NCBI GenBank assembly: GCA_016197365.1
Contig: JACPVS010000026.1
Coordinates: 1 to 64,000 of the forward strand
Source of the DNA: Mycolicibacterium cosmeticum
GTDB lineage: Bacteria > Actinomycetota > Actinomycetes > Mycobacteriales > Mycobacteriaceae
Length of the DNA: 64,000 nt
Direction: 5' to 3'
Part shown: one piece after another, positions 6,912 to 15,211 of the stretch
How the letters are laid out: each line of letters begins with the position of its first letter
Numbering within the stretch: position 1 is the stretch's first letter
Notes under the pieces: model-generated
Databases searched by the model: none
Told to the model about the DNA's origin: nothing
What the model saw: the letters and a program-made list of their open reading frames with translations, nothing else
Program-made: the position numbers and the translations under genes

Positions 6912-9086
6912 TCAGAGGATGTAGAGCATCTCCTGATACGTCGGCAGCGGCCACAGGTCATCGGCCACAACACCTTCCAGCGTGTCGGCGGCAGCCCGCA
7001 CCGCGTCCATCAACGGCAGCAGACTCTGCGCATGGGCGGCATGTTCGGCAGCGGACTCGCCTCCGTGGTCTGCCATCGCCGTCTTGAGCGCCGTCAGCGC
7101 ACCGGTCAGTTCCGAGATCGGCGTGGACACGGTGGCCAGCAGCGACGTGTCGGGCTCGATCCCCGCCGCCTTGAGCGTCGCGACGTTCTGCGCCAGCTCG
7201 GTCTGGTAGCGCACGGCCGCGGGCAGCACCACGGTCGAACCGATCTCCAGCGTCAGCTTGGCCTCGACGCCGACCGTCAGGGTGTACATCTCGTACCGGA
7301 CCTCTTCGCGACTACGCAGTTCACGCTCGTTGAAGACGCCATACTTCTCGAACACCGCGATCGCCTCGGGCTTGACCAGCTCGGGGATGGCGTCGATCGT
7401 GGTCTTGAGGTTCGGCAGACCACGCTCGGCGGCCTCGACCTGCCAGTTCTCCGAGTAGCCGTCGCCGTTGAACACCACCGCACCGTGCTCGGTGATGATC
7501 TCCGTCAGCAGCTTCTGCACCGCCATGTCGAAGTCTTCGCCCTCGCCGACGGCCTTCTCCAGCCAGCTGGCCATGTAGTCGAGCGAGTCCGCCATGATCG
7601 TGTTGATGATGATCATCGGCACGTTGATGGTCTGCCCCGAACCCGGCGCGCGGAACTCGAAACGGTTGCCGGTGAAGGCGAACGGGCTGGTGCGGTTACG
7701 GTCGCCGGGATCGGTCGGCAGGTGCGGCAGGGTGTCGACGCCCATGATCATGGTGCCCTTGCCCTTCGACGAGGTGGCCGCGCCCTTGGCGATCTGCTCG
7801 AACACATCGGCCAGCTGATCACCGAGGAAGATCGAGATGATCGCGGGCGGAGCCTCGTTGGCGCCGAGGCGGTGGTCGTTGGTGGCCGAGGCCACCGACA
7901 CCCGCAGCAGGCCGGCGAACTTGTGCACCGCACGGATGACCGCGGCACAGAAGACCAGGAACTGCGCGTTCTCGTGCGGGGTGTCGCCCGGCACCAGCAG
8001 GCTGCCGAACTGCGCGTTGCCCAACGAGAAGTTGACGTGCTTACCCGAGCCGTTGACGCCGGCGAACGGCTTCTCGTGCATCAGACATTCCATGCCGTGC
8101 TTCTTGGCGATGGTCTTGAACGTCGTCATCAGCAGCTGCTGATGGTCGGCGGCGATGTTGGCCCGCTCGAACATCGGCGCGATCTCGAACTGGCCGGGCG
8201 CGACCTCGTTGTGCCGGGTCTTGGCCGGGATACCGAGCTTGAACAGCTCCCGCTCGGTGTCCATCATGAAGCCGAGCACCCGGTCCGGGATGGCGCCGAA
8301 GTAGTGGTCGTCGAATTCCTGGCCCTTGGGCGGCTTCGCACCGAACAGCGTGCGCCCCGCGTTGATCAGGTCCGGCCGCGCCAGGAAGAAGTGCCGGTCC
8401 ACCAGGAAATACTCCTGCTCGGGACCGCAGAAGGACACGATGTGATCGAAGTCCTTGTGCCCGAACAACTTCAGAATGCGTTCGGCCTGCGCACCCATGG
8501 CCTGCTGACTGCGCAGCAGCGGCGTCTTGTAGTCCAGCGCCTCACCGGTCATCGACACGAATACCGTCGGGATGCACAGCGTGTTCCCGTTCGGGTTCTC
8601 CAGGATGTACGCCGGGCTGGTGACGTCCCAGCCGGTGTAGCCGCGCGCCTCGAAGGTGCTGCGCAGGCCACCCGAGGGGAAGCTGGAGCCGTCGGGCTCG
8701 CCCTGGATCAGCGTCTTGCCCGCGAACTCGGCCAACGTCTGACCGTCGGAGACCGGCTCCAGGAAGCTGTCGTGCTTCTCGGCGGTCAGGCCGGTCATCG
8801 GGTAGAAGACGTGCGCGTAGTGGGTGGCACCTCGCGACAGCGCCCAGTCCTTCATCACCGAGGCCACCGAGTCGGCCACCGTCGGGTCGAGCTTGGCGCC
8901 CTTCTCGATGCTCGCCGCGACGGACTTATAGACCGACTTGGGCAGCCGCAGCCTCATCTCTGCCAGCGTGAAGACGTTGGCACCGAAAATCTCGCCGGGA
9001 GCCTCGGCCGGGTCGAAGGTGAAAGCCGGGGGCACGTACGCCTCGACGTTGGTGATGGCCTTCAGACGGGCCGCATTACCGCTCAA
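6912..9086 (-). CDS. Type III glutamine synthetase (GSIII)
   Basis: The protein has 724 residues, the size of GSIII rather than the roughly 470 of GSI. It makes glutamine from glutamate, ammonia and ATP. Recognisable GSIII blocks are MKDWALSRGATHYAHVFYP, KHDSFLEP, GPEQEYFLVD, FKLGIPAKTRHNEVAPGQFE, NGSGKHVNFSLG near residue 345 and FRAPGSGQTINVP. Translation appears to start at a TTG (9084-9086) preceded by AGAGGA seven bases upstream; no ATG lies nearby. The gene stands alone with its own terminator. GSIII is common in Bacteroidetes and cyanobacteria and also occurs in some environmental mycobacteria in addition to GlnA1; whether it is nitrogen-regulated cannot be seen. Confidence 0.92.
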   Translation of the reverse strand: MSGNAARLKAITNVEAYVPPAFTFDPAEAPGEIFGANVFTLAEMRLRLPKSVYKSVAASIEKGAKLDPTVADSVASVMKDWALSRGATHYAHVFYPMTGLTAEKHDSFLEPVSDGQTLAEFAGKTLIQGEPDGSSFPSGGLRSTFEARGYTGWDVTSPAYILENPNGNTLCIPTVFVSMTGEALDYKTPLLRSQQAMGAQAERILKLFGHKDFDHIVSFCGPEQEYFLVDRHFFLARPDLINAGRTLFGAKPPKGQEFDDHYFGAIPDRVLGFMMDTERELFKLGIPAKTRHNEVAPGQFEIAPMFERANIAADHQQLLMTTFKTIAKKHGMECLMHEKPFAGVNGSGKHVNFSLGNAQFGSLLVPGDTPHENAQFLVFCAAVIRAVHKFAGLLRVSVASATNDHRLGANEAPPAIISIFLGDQLADVFEQIAKGAATSSKGKGTMIMGVDTLPHLPTDPGDRNRTSPFAFTGNRFEFRAPGSGQTINVPMIIINTIMADSLDYMASWLEKAVGEGEDFDMAVQKLLTEIITEHGAVVFNGDGYSENWQVEAAERGLPNLKTTIDAIPELVKPEAIAVFEKYGVFNERELRSREEVRYEMYTLTVGVEAKLTLEIGSTVVLPAAVRYQTELAQNVATLKAAGIEPDTSLLATVSTPISELTGALTALKTAMADHGGESAAEHAAHAQSLLPLMDAVRAAADTLEGVVADDLWPLPTYQEMLYIL

Positions 9087-9251
9087 TGGAGTTCCTCTCG
9101 CCGCATGTGCTTGACCGACCCACGGTAGGAAGATTCGATGGCGGAACTGTTACGTGCGCGTCAAGGACGCAATTCGGATGTGACCGACGTGCTGATCCCT
9201 TGCGCCACATTGGTCTCACCCCAGCCACAATCTCGGCTTTTTGGTCGGTCG

Positions 9252-9267
9252 TCGAACCTATGTTCGA
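9252..9267. promoter_or_regulatory. LexA SOS box
   Basis: TCGAACCTATGTTCGA matches the mycobacterial LexA consensus TCGAAC-N4-GTTCGA at every defined position. It lies four bases before the ATG of a decayed 13E12-type gene. In M. tuberculosis several 13E12 repeat genes are known to be damage-induced through such boxes. Confidence 0.85.
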
Positions 9268-9270
9268 AGC

Positions 9271-9687
9271 ATGCGGGACGGGGCGATCGAAGCGTTGGCG
9301 GCCTTGCGCGTCGCCTATGACGCCTTCGCCACCTGCGACTTCGAGGGGCTCACCCGCCCGGAACTGATCGCGGTCATGGACGAATACGAGTCCCTGACCT
9401 GCCGGCTGCCCTCCCAGACGCATCGCCTGCTGGCGCAACTGCAGGCCGAAGCCACGCCCAGGGAGATGGGAGCGAAGTCGTGGAACGCCGTGTTGCGGAT
9501 CCGCTGGCGCCTGTCCACCGGCGAGGCCGGTCGCAGGTTGGCAGAGGCAGCCGACCTGCCCACGCAGGCGCAGATCGACAACGATCACCGCACGCTCGCC
9601 CAATGCCAGCACGACGCGATGCTCGTCGTCGGGCGCATCGCGCTGATGAGCGGTGATCGGGGACAGTTCAACGGGTTGCCGGTCTCC
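9271..9687 (+). pseudogene. Decayed DUF222/13E12-repeat gene (N-terminal and internal fragments)
   Basis: From the ATG at 9271 the frame reads as a 13E12/DUF222 N-terminus (YDAFATCDFEGLTRPELI, QTHRLLAQLQAEA, GEAGRRLAEAADL). After about residue 96 it jumps directly to the later family motif DNDHRTLAQCQHDAMLVVG...SGDRGQFNGLPVS. The usual 60-100 residues between them, and all of the C-terminal HNH domain, are missing. Similarity stops near 9687, inside the 3' end of the antisense LysR gene. I read this as a remnant left by internal and terminal deletion. The promoter with its SOS box survives. Full-length family members have about 400-500 residues. Confidence 0.7.
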
Positions 9688-10606
9688 GGGTGGCGCTGTC
9701 GATCAGCGTCCCGAGATCGACGGCGGCAGCCACGGCGACCAACGCTGCCGCCACGATGGACGGCGGGTCCCGGTCGAGCACCACCAGCCCGATCGCCGGA
9801 CTGGGGCCGTGCCTGACCATCGGCCGCGCAGCGAAGCCGGTCGGCACACCCAATTGCGGCAGCCACGCGGTGGACGCGATGGTCGCCCGCCGCGAATGGG
9901 TCAGGTGGGCATACAGCGCATCGACCGAGTCCGCCTCGACCGCGGGGCGGTACTGCACACCCTCGGCGGCCATGTTGGCGTCGAGGATGCGGCGATTGCG
10001 CATCGTGGTCGTCAGCACACACAACTCCAGAGCGGCGGCCTCGGCCCAGGACACCTCCGGCTGGCTCATCAGCCGGTGATCGGCCGGTGCGACCAGAACG
10101 TAGTTCTCCCGGTACATCTCGACCGACCGGGTGCCCGGCGGTGTTTCGTCGTCGAGGTACGTCAGCCCGGCGTCGATCTCGAAATCGGCCAACCGCCGGG
10201 CGATCTCCCGTGACGACAGCGCCTCGATGCGCACCGATGCGGCCGGATTGCGGCGCAGGAACTCCGCGGTGATGAACGGGCTGGCCGGGACCGCGGTCGG
10301 GATTGCGCCGAGCCGCGCCGTCGCCGTCAACCGCCCGCGCATCCGTTCGAGGTCGGCGAGCATCTCGTCGCGTTCGGCGATGATGCGTTGGGCCCACGCC
10401 ACGACCCGCTGCCCCTCCTCGGTGAAACCCTCGAAACGACGCCCGCGCTGGACGATGACGATGCCCAGGTCGCGCTCGAGGCGGCGGATGGCCACTGACA
10501 GCGTCGGCTGGCTGACGTGGCAGCGCGCGGCGGCCCGCCCGAAGTGCCGTTCGGCGGCCAGGGCCAACAGGTAGTCCAGATGCTGCAGCAGCACGTCGCT
10601 TGCCAT
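9668..10606 (-). CDS. LysR-family transcriptional regulator (probably of the adjacent fdhF)
   Basis: The protein has 312 residues from the ATG at 10606; an ATG at 10627 would add seven residues but overlaps a dyad that looks like the operator. The N-terminal winged helix-turn-helix is plain: LDYLLALAAERHFGRAAARC, then HVSQPTLSVAIRRLERDLG. The effector domain follows from about residue 95. The gene is divergent from fdhF with about 100 bases between, the usual layout of a LysR regulator and its target. Its last ten or so codons lie in DNA that also resembles the decayed 13E12 gene in antisense, so the C-terminus may have been remodelled. Confidence 0.87.
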   Translation of the reverse strand: MASDVLLQHLDYLLALAAERHFGRAAARCHVSQPTLSVAIRRLERDLGIVIVQRGRRFEGFTEEGQRVVAWAQRIIAERDEMLADLERMRGRLTATARLGAIPTAVPASPFITAEFLRRNPAASVRIEALSSREIARRLADFEIDAGLTYLDDETPPGTRSVEMYRENYVLVAPADHRLMSQPEVSWAEAAALELCVLTTTMRNRRILDANMAAEGVQYRPAVEADSVDALYAHLTHSRRATIASTAWLPQLGVPTGFAARPMVRHGPSPAIGLVVLDRDPPSIVAAALVAVAAAVDLGTLIDSATRRPATR

Positions 10607-10615
10607 CGGCGTCAC

Positions 10616-10632
10616 GATAGCCGTCATCTATC
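10616..10632. promoter_or_regulatory. LysR-type dyad in the lysR-fdhF intergenic region
   Basis: GATAG-N7-CTATC is a 17-base dyad of LysR type (5-7-5). A further ATAG at 10652-10655 could be an extra half-site nearer to the fdhF promoter. The dyad supports starting the regulator at 10606 rather than 10627. Confidence 0.45.
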
Positions 10633-10695
10633 ACCGCATGTCAAATACCGAATAGCGACCGCTTGCGTCCGGCCGGGACGGCCAGTTTCGAGGGC

Positions 10696-10701
10696 TACAT
10701 T
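10696..10701 (+). promoter_or_regulatory. -10 element (TACATT) for leaderless fdhF
   Basis: TACATT ends seven bases before the fdhF ATG at 10709, so transcription would begin at or next to the start codon. No Shine-Dalgarno sequence is present, as expected for a leaderless mRNA. Confidence 0.55.
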
Positions 10702-10708
10702 GGAAACC

Positions 10709-13012
10709 ATGACCCGTGACATCGACGCCGGCTACGACGAAGCGGACGTCACGGTCACCGACGCCAAACACGAGGCCGCCGGGGTGAAGGCCGTCCTGGT
10801 CAGCATGCAGCGCGGCCTGGCGCAGATGGGCCCGGTGCGCACCGCAACAGCATTGGCGCGGCTGAACCAGCGGCACGGTTTCGACTGCCCCGGCTGCGCG
10901 TGGCCGGAGGATCACGGCGGCCGCAAGCTGGCCGAGTTCTGCGAGAACGGCGCCAAGGCCGTGGCCGAGGAGGCCACCAAACGCCGCATCACCGCCGATT
11001 TCTTCGCCCGTCATTCGGTGGCCGAACTCTGCGAGAAGCCCGAATACTGGCTGTCCCAACAGGGCCGGCTGACCGAGCCGATGGTGCTGCGGCCCGGCGC
11101 CACCCACTACACCCCGATCGACTGGGATGCCGCCTACCGGCTGATCGCCGACGAGCTCAACGCGCTGGACTCCCCCGACGAGGCGCTGTTCTACACCTCG
11201 GGCCGCACCAGCAATGAGGCCGCGTTCCTCTACCAGTTGCTGGTGCGCAGCTTCGGCACCAACAATCTGCCGGACTGCTCGAACATGTGCCACGAATCGT
11301 CGGGCACCGCGCTGGTCGACTCGATCGGCATCGGCAAGGGCTCGGTGACCGTCGACGACGTCGAACACGCCGACCTGATCGTCATCGCCGGCCAGAACCC
11401 CGGCACCAACCATCCCCGGATGCTCTCGGTGCTGGAGAAGGCAAAGGCCAACGGCGCCAACATCATCGCCATCAATCCCCTGCCCGAGGCGGGACTGATG
11501 CGGTTCAAGGATCCGCAGAAGGTGCGCGGCGTGGTGGGCCACGGAATCCCCATCGCCGACGAATTCGTCCAGATCCGCATCGGCGGCGACATGGCGCTGT
11601 TCGCCGGCATCGGCCGCCTCCTGCTGGAAGCCGAGGACACGGCCCCCGGCACCGTCGTGGACCGGGCCTTCGTGGACGGACACTGCGCCGGGTTTGACGA
11701 TTACGCTCGCCAGACCCGCGAGGTCGACCTTCAGACGGTGCTCGACGCCACGGGGATCGACGAAGCCCAACTGCGCCGCGTAGCAGACAGTTTCATCCGC
11801 TCGCAGCGCACAGTCATCTGCTGGGCGATGGGCCTGACCCAGCAGCGGCACGCCGTGGCCACCATCGGCGAAGCCACCAATCTGCTGCTGATGCGCGGCA
11901 TGATCGGCAAGCCCGGTGCCGGGGTGTGCCCGGTGCGCGGGCACTCCAACGTCCAGGGCGACCGCACCATGGGCATCTGGGAGAAGATGCCCGAGACGTT
12001 CCTGGCGGCACTGGACGCCCGCTTCGGGATCAGCAGCCCGCGCAAGCACGGTCACGACACCGTCGACGGCATCCGGGCCATGCGGGACGGGCAGGCCAAG
12101 ACGTTCATCGGCATGGGCGGCAATTTCGTCTCCGCCACCCCCGACACCGAAGTCACCGAGGCGGCACTGCGCAATTGTGCACTGACGGTGCAGATTTCAA
12201 CCAAACTGAATCGCAGCCACCTGGTGCACGGCCGGACCGCACTGATCCTGCCCACACTGGGCCGCACCGACAAGGACTTCCAGCAGGCCGGCAAGCAGTT
12301 GGTGTCGGTCGAGGATTCGATGTCGATGGTGCACCTGTCCCGCGGCAACCTGCACCCGCCGAGCGATCAGTTACGCAGCGAGGTGGCCATCGTCTGCCAA
12401 CTGGCGCGCGCCGTGCTCGGGCCCGAACATCCGGTTCGGTGGGAGGCGTTCAATGCCGACTACGACCTGGTGCGTGACGCGATCGCCGACATGGTGCCCG
12501 GCTGCACCGACTACAACACCCGGGTGCGCCAACCCGACGGTTTCCAGCTGCCACACCCGCCGCGTGACTCCCGCGAATTCCCCACCCACACAGGCAAAGC
12601 CAACTTCTCGATCTGCCCGCTGGAATGGGTGCCGGTACCGCCGGGCCGGTTGGTGCTACAGACGCTGCGCAGCCACGACCAGTACAACACCACCATCTAC
12701 GGCCTGGACGACCGCTACCGCGGTGTGAAGGGTGGCCGCCGGGTGGTGTTCGTCAATCCCGTCGACATCAGGGCACTGGGACTGCAGGACGGCGACCGGG
12801 TGAACCTCATCTCGGAGTTCGAAGGCCAGGTTCGCCGGGCCGATGACTTCCGGGTGGTCAGCTACTCCACCCCGCCGGGCAACGCCGCCGCCTACTACCC
12901 CGAGACCAACCCGCTGGTGCCGCTGGACCACACCGCGGTCAGGTCCAACACCCCGGTCTCCAAGGCCGTGGTGATCAGGCTGGAACCGAGGTCGGATTCA
13001 TGGGCCGGGTAA
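10709..13012 (+). CDS. fdhF: FdhF/YdeP-family molybdopterin oxidoreductase (formate dehydrogenase-like)
   Basis: The protein has 767 residues. It contains the family's CPGCAWPEDHGG motif near residue 58, FYTSGRTSNEAAFLYQLL, SNMCHESSGTAL (the formate-dehydrogenase-type active-site region, with cysteine at the Sec/Cys position), GKPGAGVCPVRGHSNVQGDR and a C-terminal molybdopterin-guanine-dinucleotide binding domain. YdeP-like members lack the full N-terminal ferredoxin cluster of classical FdhF. The expected reaction is formate oxidation to CO2 in the cytosol, but the partner electron acceptor is not encoded here. It overlaps fdhD by 13 bases, which supports a Mo-bisMGD enzyme that needs FdhD sulfuration. 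Confidence 0.88.
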   Translation: MTRDIDAGYDEADVTVTDAKHEAAGVKAVLVSMQRGLAQMGPVRTATALARLNQRHGFDCPGCAWPEDHGGRKLAEFCENGAKAVAEEATKRRITADFFARHSVAELCEKPEYWLSQQGRLTEPMVLRPGATHYTPIDWDAAYRLIADELNALDSPDEALFYTSGRTSNEAAFLYQLLVRSFGTNNLPDCSNMCHESSGTALVDSIGIGKGSVTVDDVEHADLIVIAGQNPGTNHPRMLSVLEKAKANGANIIAINPLPEAGLMRFKDPQKVRGVVGHGIPIADEFVQIRIGGDMALFAGIGRLLLEAEDTAPGTVVDRAFVDGHCAGFDDYARQTREVDLQTVLDATGIDEAQLRRVADSFIRSQRTVICWAMGLTQQRHAVATIGEATNLLLMRGMIGKPGAGVCPVRGHSNVQGDRTMGIWEKMPETFLAALDARFGISSPRKHGHDTVDGIRAMRDGQAKTFIGMGGNFVSATPDTEVTEAALRNCALTVQISTKLNRSHLVHGRTALILPTLGRTDKDFQQAGKQLVSVEDSMSMVHLSRGNLHPPSDQLRSEVAIVCQLARAVLGPEHPVRWEAFNADYDLVRDAIADMVPGCTDYNTRVRQPDGFQLPHPPRDSREFPTHTGKANFSICPLEWVPVPPGRLVLQTLRSHDQYNTTIYGLDDRYRGVKGGRRVVFVNPVDIRALGLQDGDRVNLISEFEGQVRRADDFRVVSYSTPPGNAAAYYPETNPLVPLDHTAVRSNTPVSKAVVIRLEPRSDSWAG

Positions 13013-13821
13013 CCACGCGCCGCCGCATCAGCCACCGCAACGCCGACGGGGTGGTGGCCAGGCCCGAGACTCTGGTCGTCGAGGAGCCGCTGGAGATCCG
13101 CGTCAACGGCGCCCCGCTGACCGTCACCATGCGCACCCCCGGTTCCGACGTCGAACTGGCGCAAGGGTTTCTGCTCACCGAGGGCATCGTCGGCAGCCGC
13201 GATGACATCGCCACCGTGCGCTACTGCCAAGGCACCGGATCAGATGGCGTCAACACCTACAACGTGCTGGACGTGACGCTGGCAGCCGGGGTCCCCGCCC
13301 CCGATGTCGACCTGACCCGCAACTTCTACGCCACCTCCTCGTGCGGGGTGTGCGGAAAAGCCTCGCTGGAGGCGGTGCGCACGGTGAGCAGGCACTCCCC
13401 CGGCGACGATCCGACCACCATTACGCATGCGTTGCTGAGCGCACTGCCCACCAGACTGCGCAAGGCGCAGAAGGTGTTTGCCAGCACCGGCGGCTTGCAC
13501 GGCGCCGCGCTGTACCGCACCGACGGTACCGAGCTGGTGGTCCGCGAGGACATCGGCCGACACAACGCGGTCGACAAGGTCATCGGCTGGGCACTGGAGA
13601 CCCGGCGGATTCCCTTGTCGGGCACCGTCCTGCTGGTCAGCGGCCGCGCCTCTTTCGAACTCACCCAGAAGGCGGTGATGGCCGGCATCCCGATCCTGGC
13701 CGCCGTCTCGGCCCCGTCGTCGCTCGCGGTGGATCTGGCCGCGCAGGCCGGGCTCACCCTGGTGGCGTTCCTGCGGGGCGACTCGATGAACGTCTACACC
13801 CGCCCCGACCGGGTGCAGTAG
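13000..13821 (+). CDS. fdhD: Formate dehydrogenase accessory sulfurtransferase FdhD
   Basis: The protein has 273 residues, normal for FdhD. The CxxC motif is in SSCGVCGKASLEAV near residues 113-118, and later family motifs are GLHGAALY, VREDIGRHNAVDKVIGWAL and SGRASFELTQKAVMAGIP. FdhD moves sulfur from a cysteine desulfurase to the molybdenum cofactor of formate dehydrogenase. The start codon lies inside the end of fdhF, so the two are translationally coupled. Confidence 0.95.
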   Translation: MGRVTTRRRISHRNADGVVARPETLVVEEPLEIRVNGAPLTVTMRTPGSDVELAQGFLLTEGIVGSRDDIATVRYCQGTGSDGVNTYNVLDVTLAAGVPAPDVDLTRNFYATSSCGVCGKASLEAVRTVSRHSPGDDPTTITHALLSALPTRLRKAQKVFASTGGLHGAALYRTDGTELVVREDIGRHNAVDKVIGWALETRRIPLSGTVLLVSGRASFELTQKAVMAGIPILAAVSAPSSLAVDLAAQAGLTLVAFLRGDSMNVYTRPDRVQ

Positions 13822-13862
13822 CTCTACCTGCAATCTCCAGCCGTTCTCCACACAACCTCCAA

Positions 13863-13901
13863 ACATGCCCACCCGCTGATCGACAAGCATCGTGGGCATG
13901 T
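13863..13901. repeat. Perfect 10-bp inverted repeat covering the glycosyltransferase start codon
   Basis: ACATGCCCAC at 13863-13872 pairs exactly with GTGGGCATGT at 13892-13901 across a 19-base loop. The right arm contains both candidate start codons (GTG 13892 and ATG 13898) of the glycosyltransferase gene. It could terminate fdhD transcripts, act as an operator, or hide the start codon in the mRNA. Confidence 0.6.
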
Positions 13902-15211
13902 CAGAGATCCTCATCGCCAGCTGCCCACCCGTCGGCCATGTCGGCCCGTTGCTCAACGTCGCCCGCGCCTTGGTGGACCGCGGCGACAGCGTGACCATGC
14001 TGACCTCGGTGCGCCATGCCGACGCCATCCGCGCCGCCGGTGCCCGTCCGCTACCACTGCCGGCCCCCGCAGACTTCGACGACACCGTACTGGACAGCGA
14101 GTTGCCCGGCCGGGCCGAGACCTCCGGCATCGCGCGGGTGAACTTCGACGTCAAACATGTCTTCGTGCGGCCACTGCCGTATCAGGCCGCAGCCCTCTCG
14201 GATGCCATGGCCACCAACACCTTCGACGCCATACTGACCGACGCATTCTTTCTCGGCGTCCTGCCGTTGTTGGCCAAGAATCGCCGCGACCGGCCGCCGG
14301 TGCTGTCCTATTCGACGACGCCGCTGTTCCTCACCAGCCGCGACACCGCGCCCGGCGGGATGGGCATGCTGCCCGGCGCCGGATGGCGGGCCAGGGCCCG
14401 TAACCGCGCCCTCAACCTGCTGGCCCAACGCGTACTGCTGCGGCCCGCTCACCAATCGCTCACCGCCATGCTGGACGTCCTCGGCCTTCCCGAGCCGTCC
14501 GCCTTCGTACTCGATTCGGGAATGCTGGCCGACCGCCTCATCGCACCGACCATCCCCGAATTCGAATACACCCGTAGCGATCTGCCTGCCCACGTGCGCT
14601 TCATCGGCGCCGTCACGCCCACTCCCGCAATCGATTTCACCCCACCGCCCTGGTGGCACCGTCTGGACGACGGCCGCCCCGTGGTGCACGTGACACAGGG
14701 CACCCTGGACAACGCCGATCTCGGCCGCCTCATCGAACCCACCATCGCCGCGCTCGCCGACGAGGACGTCACCCTGGTGGTCAGCACCGGCGGCCGCCCT
14801 GTCGACCAGATCCGCACCCCAGTGCCCGCCAATACCGTTGTCACCGAGTTCATTCCGCACGACGTATTGCTGCCGAAGGTCGATGTGATGGTCACCAACG
14901 GCGGCTACGGTGCGGTACAGCGTGCACTGATGGCCGGGGTGCCGCTGGTGGTCGCCGGCAACACCGAGGACAAGCCGGAAGTGGCGGCTCGGGTCGAATG
15001 GTTCGGCGCCGGAGTGAATCTGCGCTCCGGGACACCGTCACCGGCGGCGGTGCACCGCGCCGTCCGCGATGTGCTCAGCGACCGCACCTACCGCGCGACC
15101 ACCGCGGAACTACAGCAGGCCTACGCGCGCCGCGACGGCGTCGCCGAGATCGCGGGCGTCATCGACGAGGCGATTGCCGAGCGGCGCGTGCCGGCGGGCC
15201 GGCATGGTTGA
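13898..15211 (+). CDS. Glycosyltransferase, GT-B fold, MGT/UGT-like (GT1 type)
   Basis: The protein has 437 residues. The N-terminal Rossmann domain begins ILIASCPPVGHVGPLLNVA, whose histidine is the usual catalytic base of GT1 enzymes. The C-terminal domain has a donor-binding motif in modified form (VDVMVTNGGYGAVQRALMAG followed by VPLVVAGNTEDKP), typical of actinobacterial MGT-like transferases that glycosylate small hydrophobic acceptors with nucleotide sugars. The ATG at 13898 is preferred over the GTG two codons earlier. It is followed by a shortened paralogue overlapping by eight bases. Acceptor and donor are unknown. Confidence 0.82.
   Translation: MSEILIASCPPVGHVGPLLNVARALVDRGDSVTMLTSVRHADAIRAAGARPLPLPAPADFDDTVLDSELPGRAETSGIARVNFDVKHVFVRPLPYQAAALSDAMATNTFDAILTDAFFLGVLPLLAKNRRDRPPVLSYSTTPLFLTSRDTAPGGMGMLPGAGWRARARNRALNLLAQRVLLRPAHQSLTAMLDVLGLPEPSAFVLDSGMLADRLIAPTIPEFEYTRSDLPAHVRFIGAVTPTPAIDFTPPPWWHRLDDGRPVVHVTQGTLDNADLGRLIEPTIAALADEDVTLVVSTGGRPVDQIRTPVPANTVVTEFIPHDVLLPKVDVMVTNGGYGAVQRALMAGVPLVVAGNTEDKPEVAARVEWFGAGVNLRSGTPSPAAVHRAVRDVLSDRTYRATTAELQQAYARRDGVAEIAGVIDEAIAERRVPAGRHG

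Noticed and set aside
6864..9128. A 754-residue open frame antisense to the type III glutamine synthetase.
   Set aside because: It mirrors the GSIII gene, is Arg/His/Gly-rich like other GC-driven shadows, and shows no domain.
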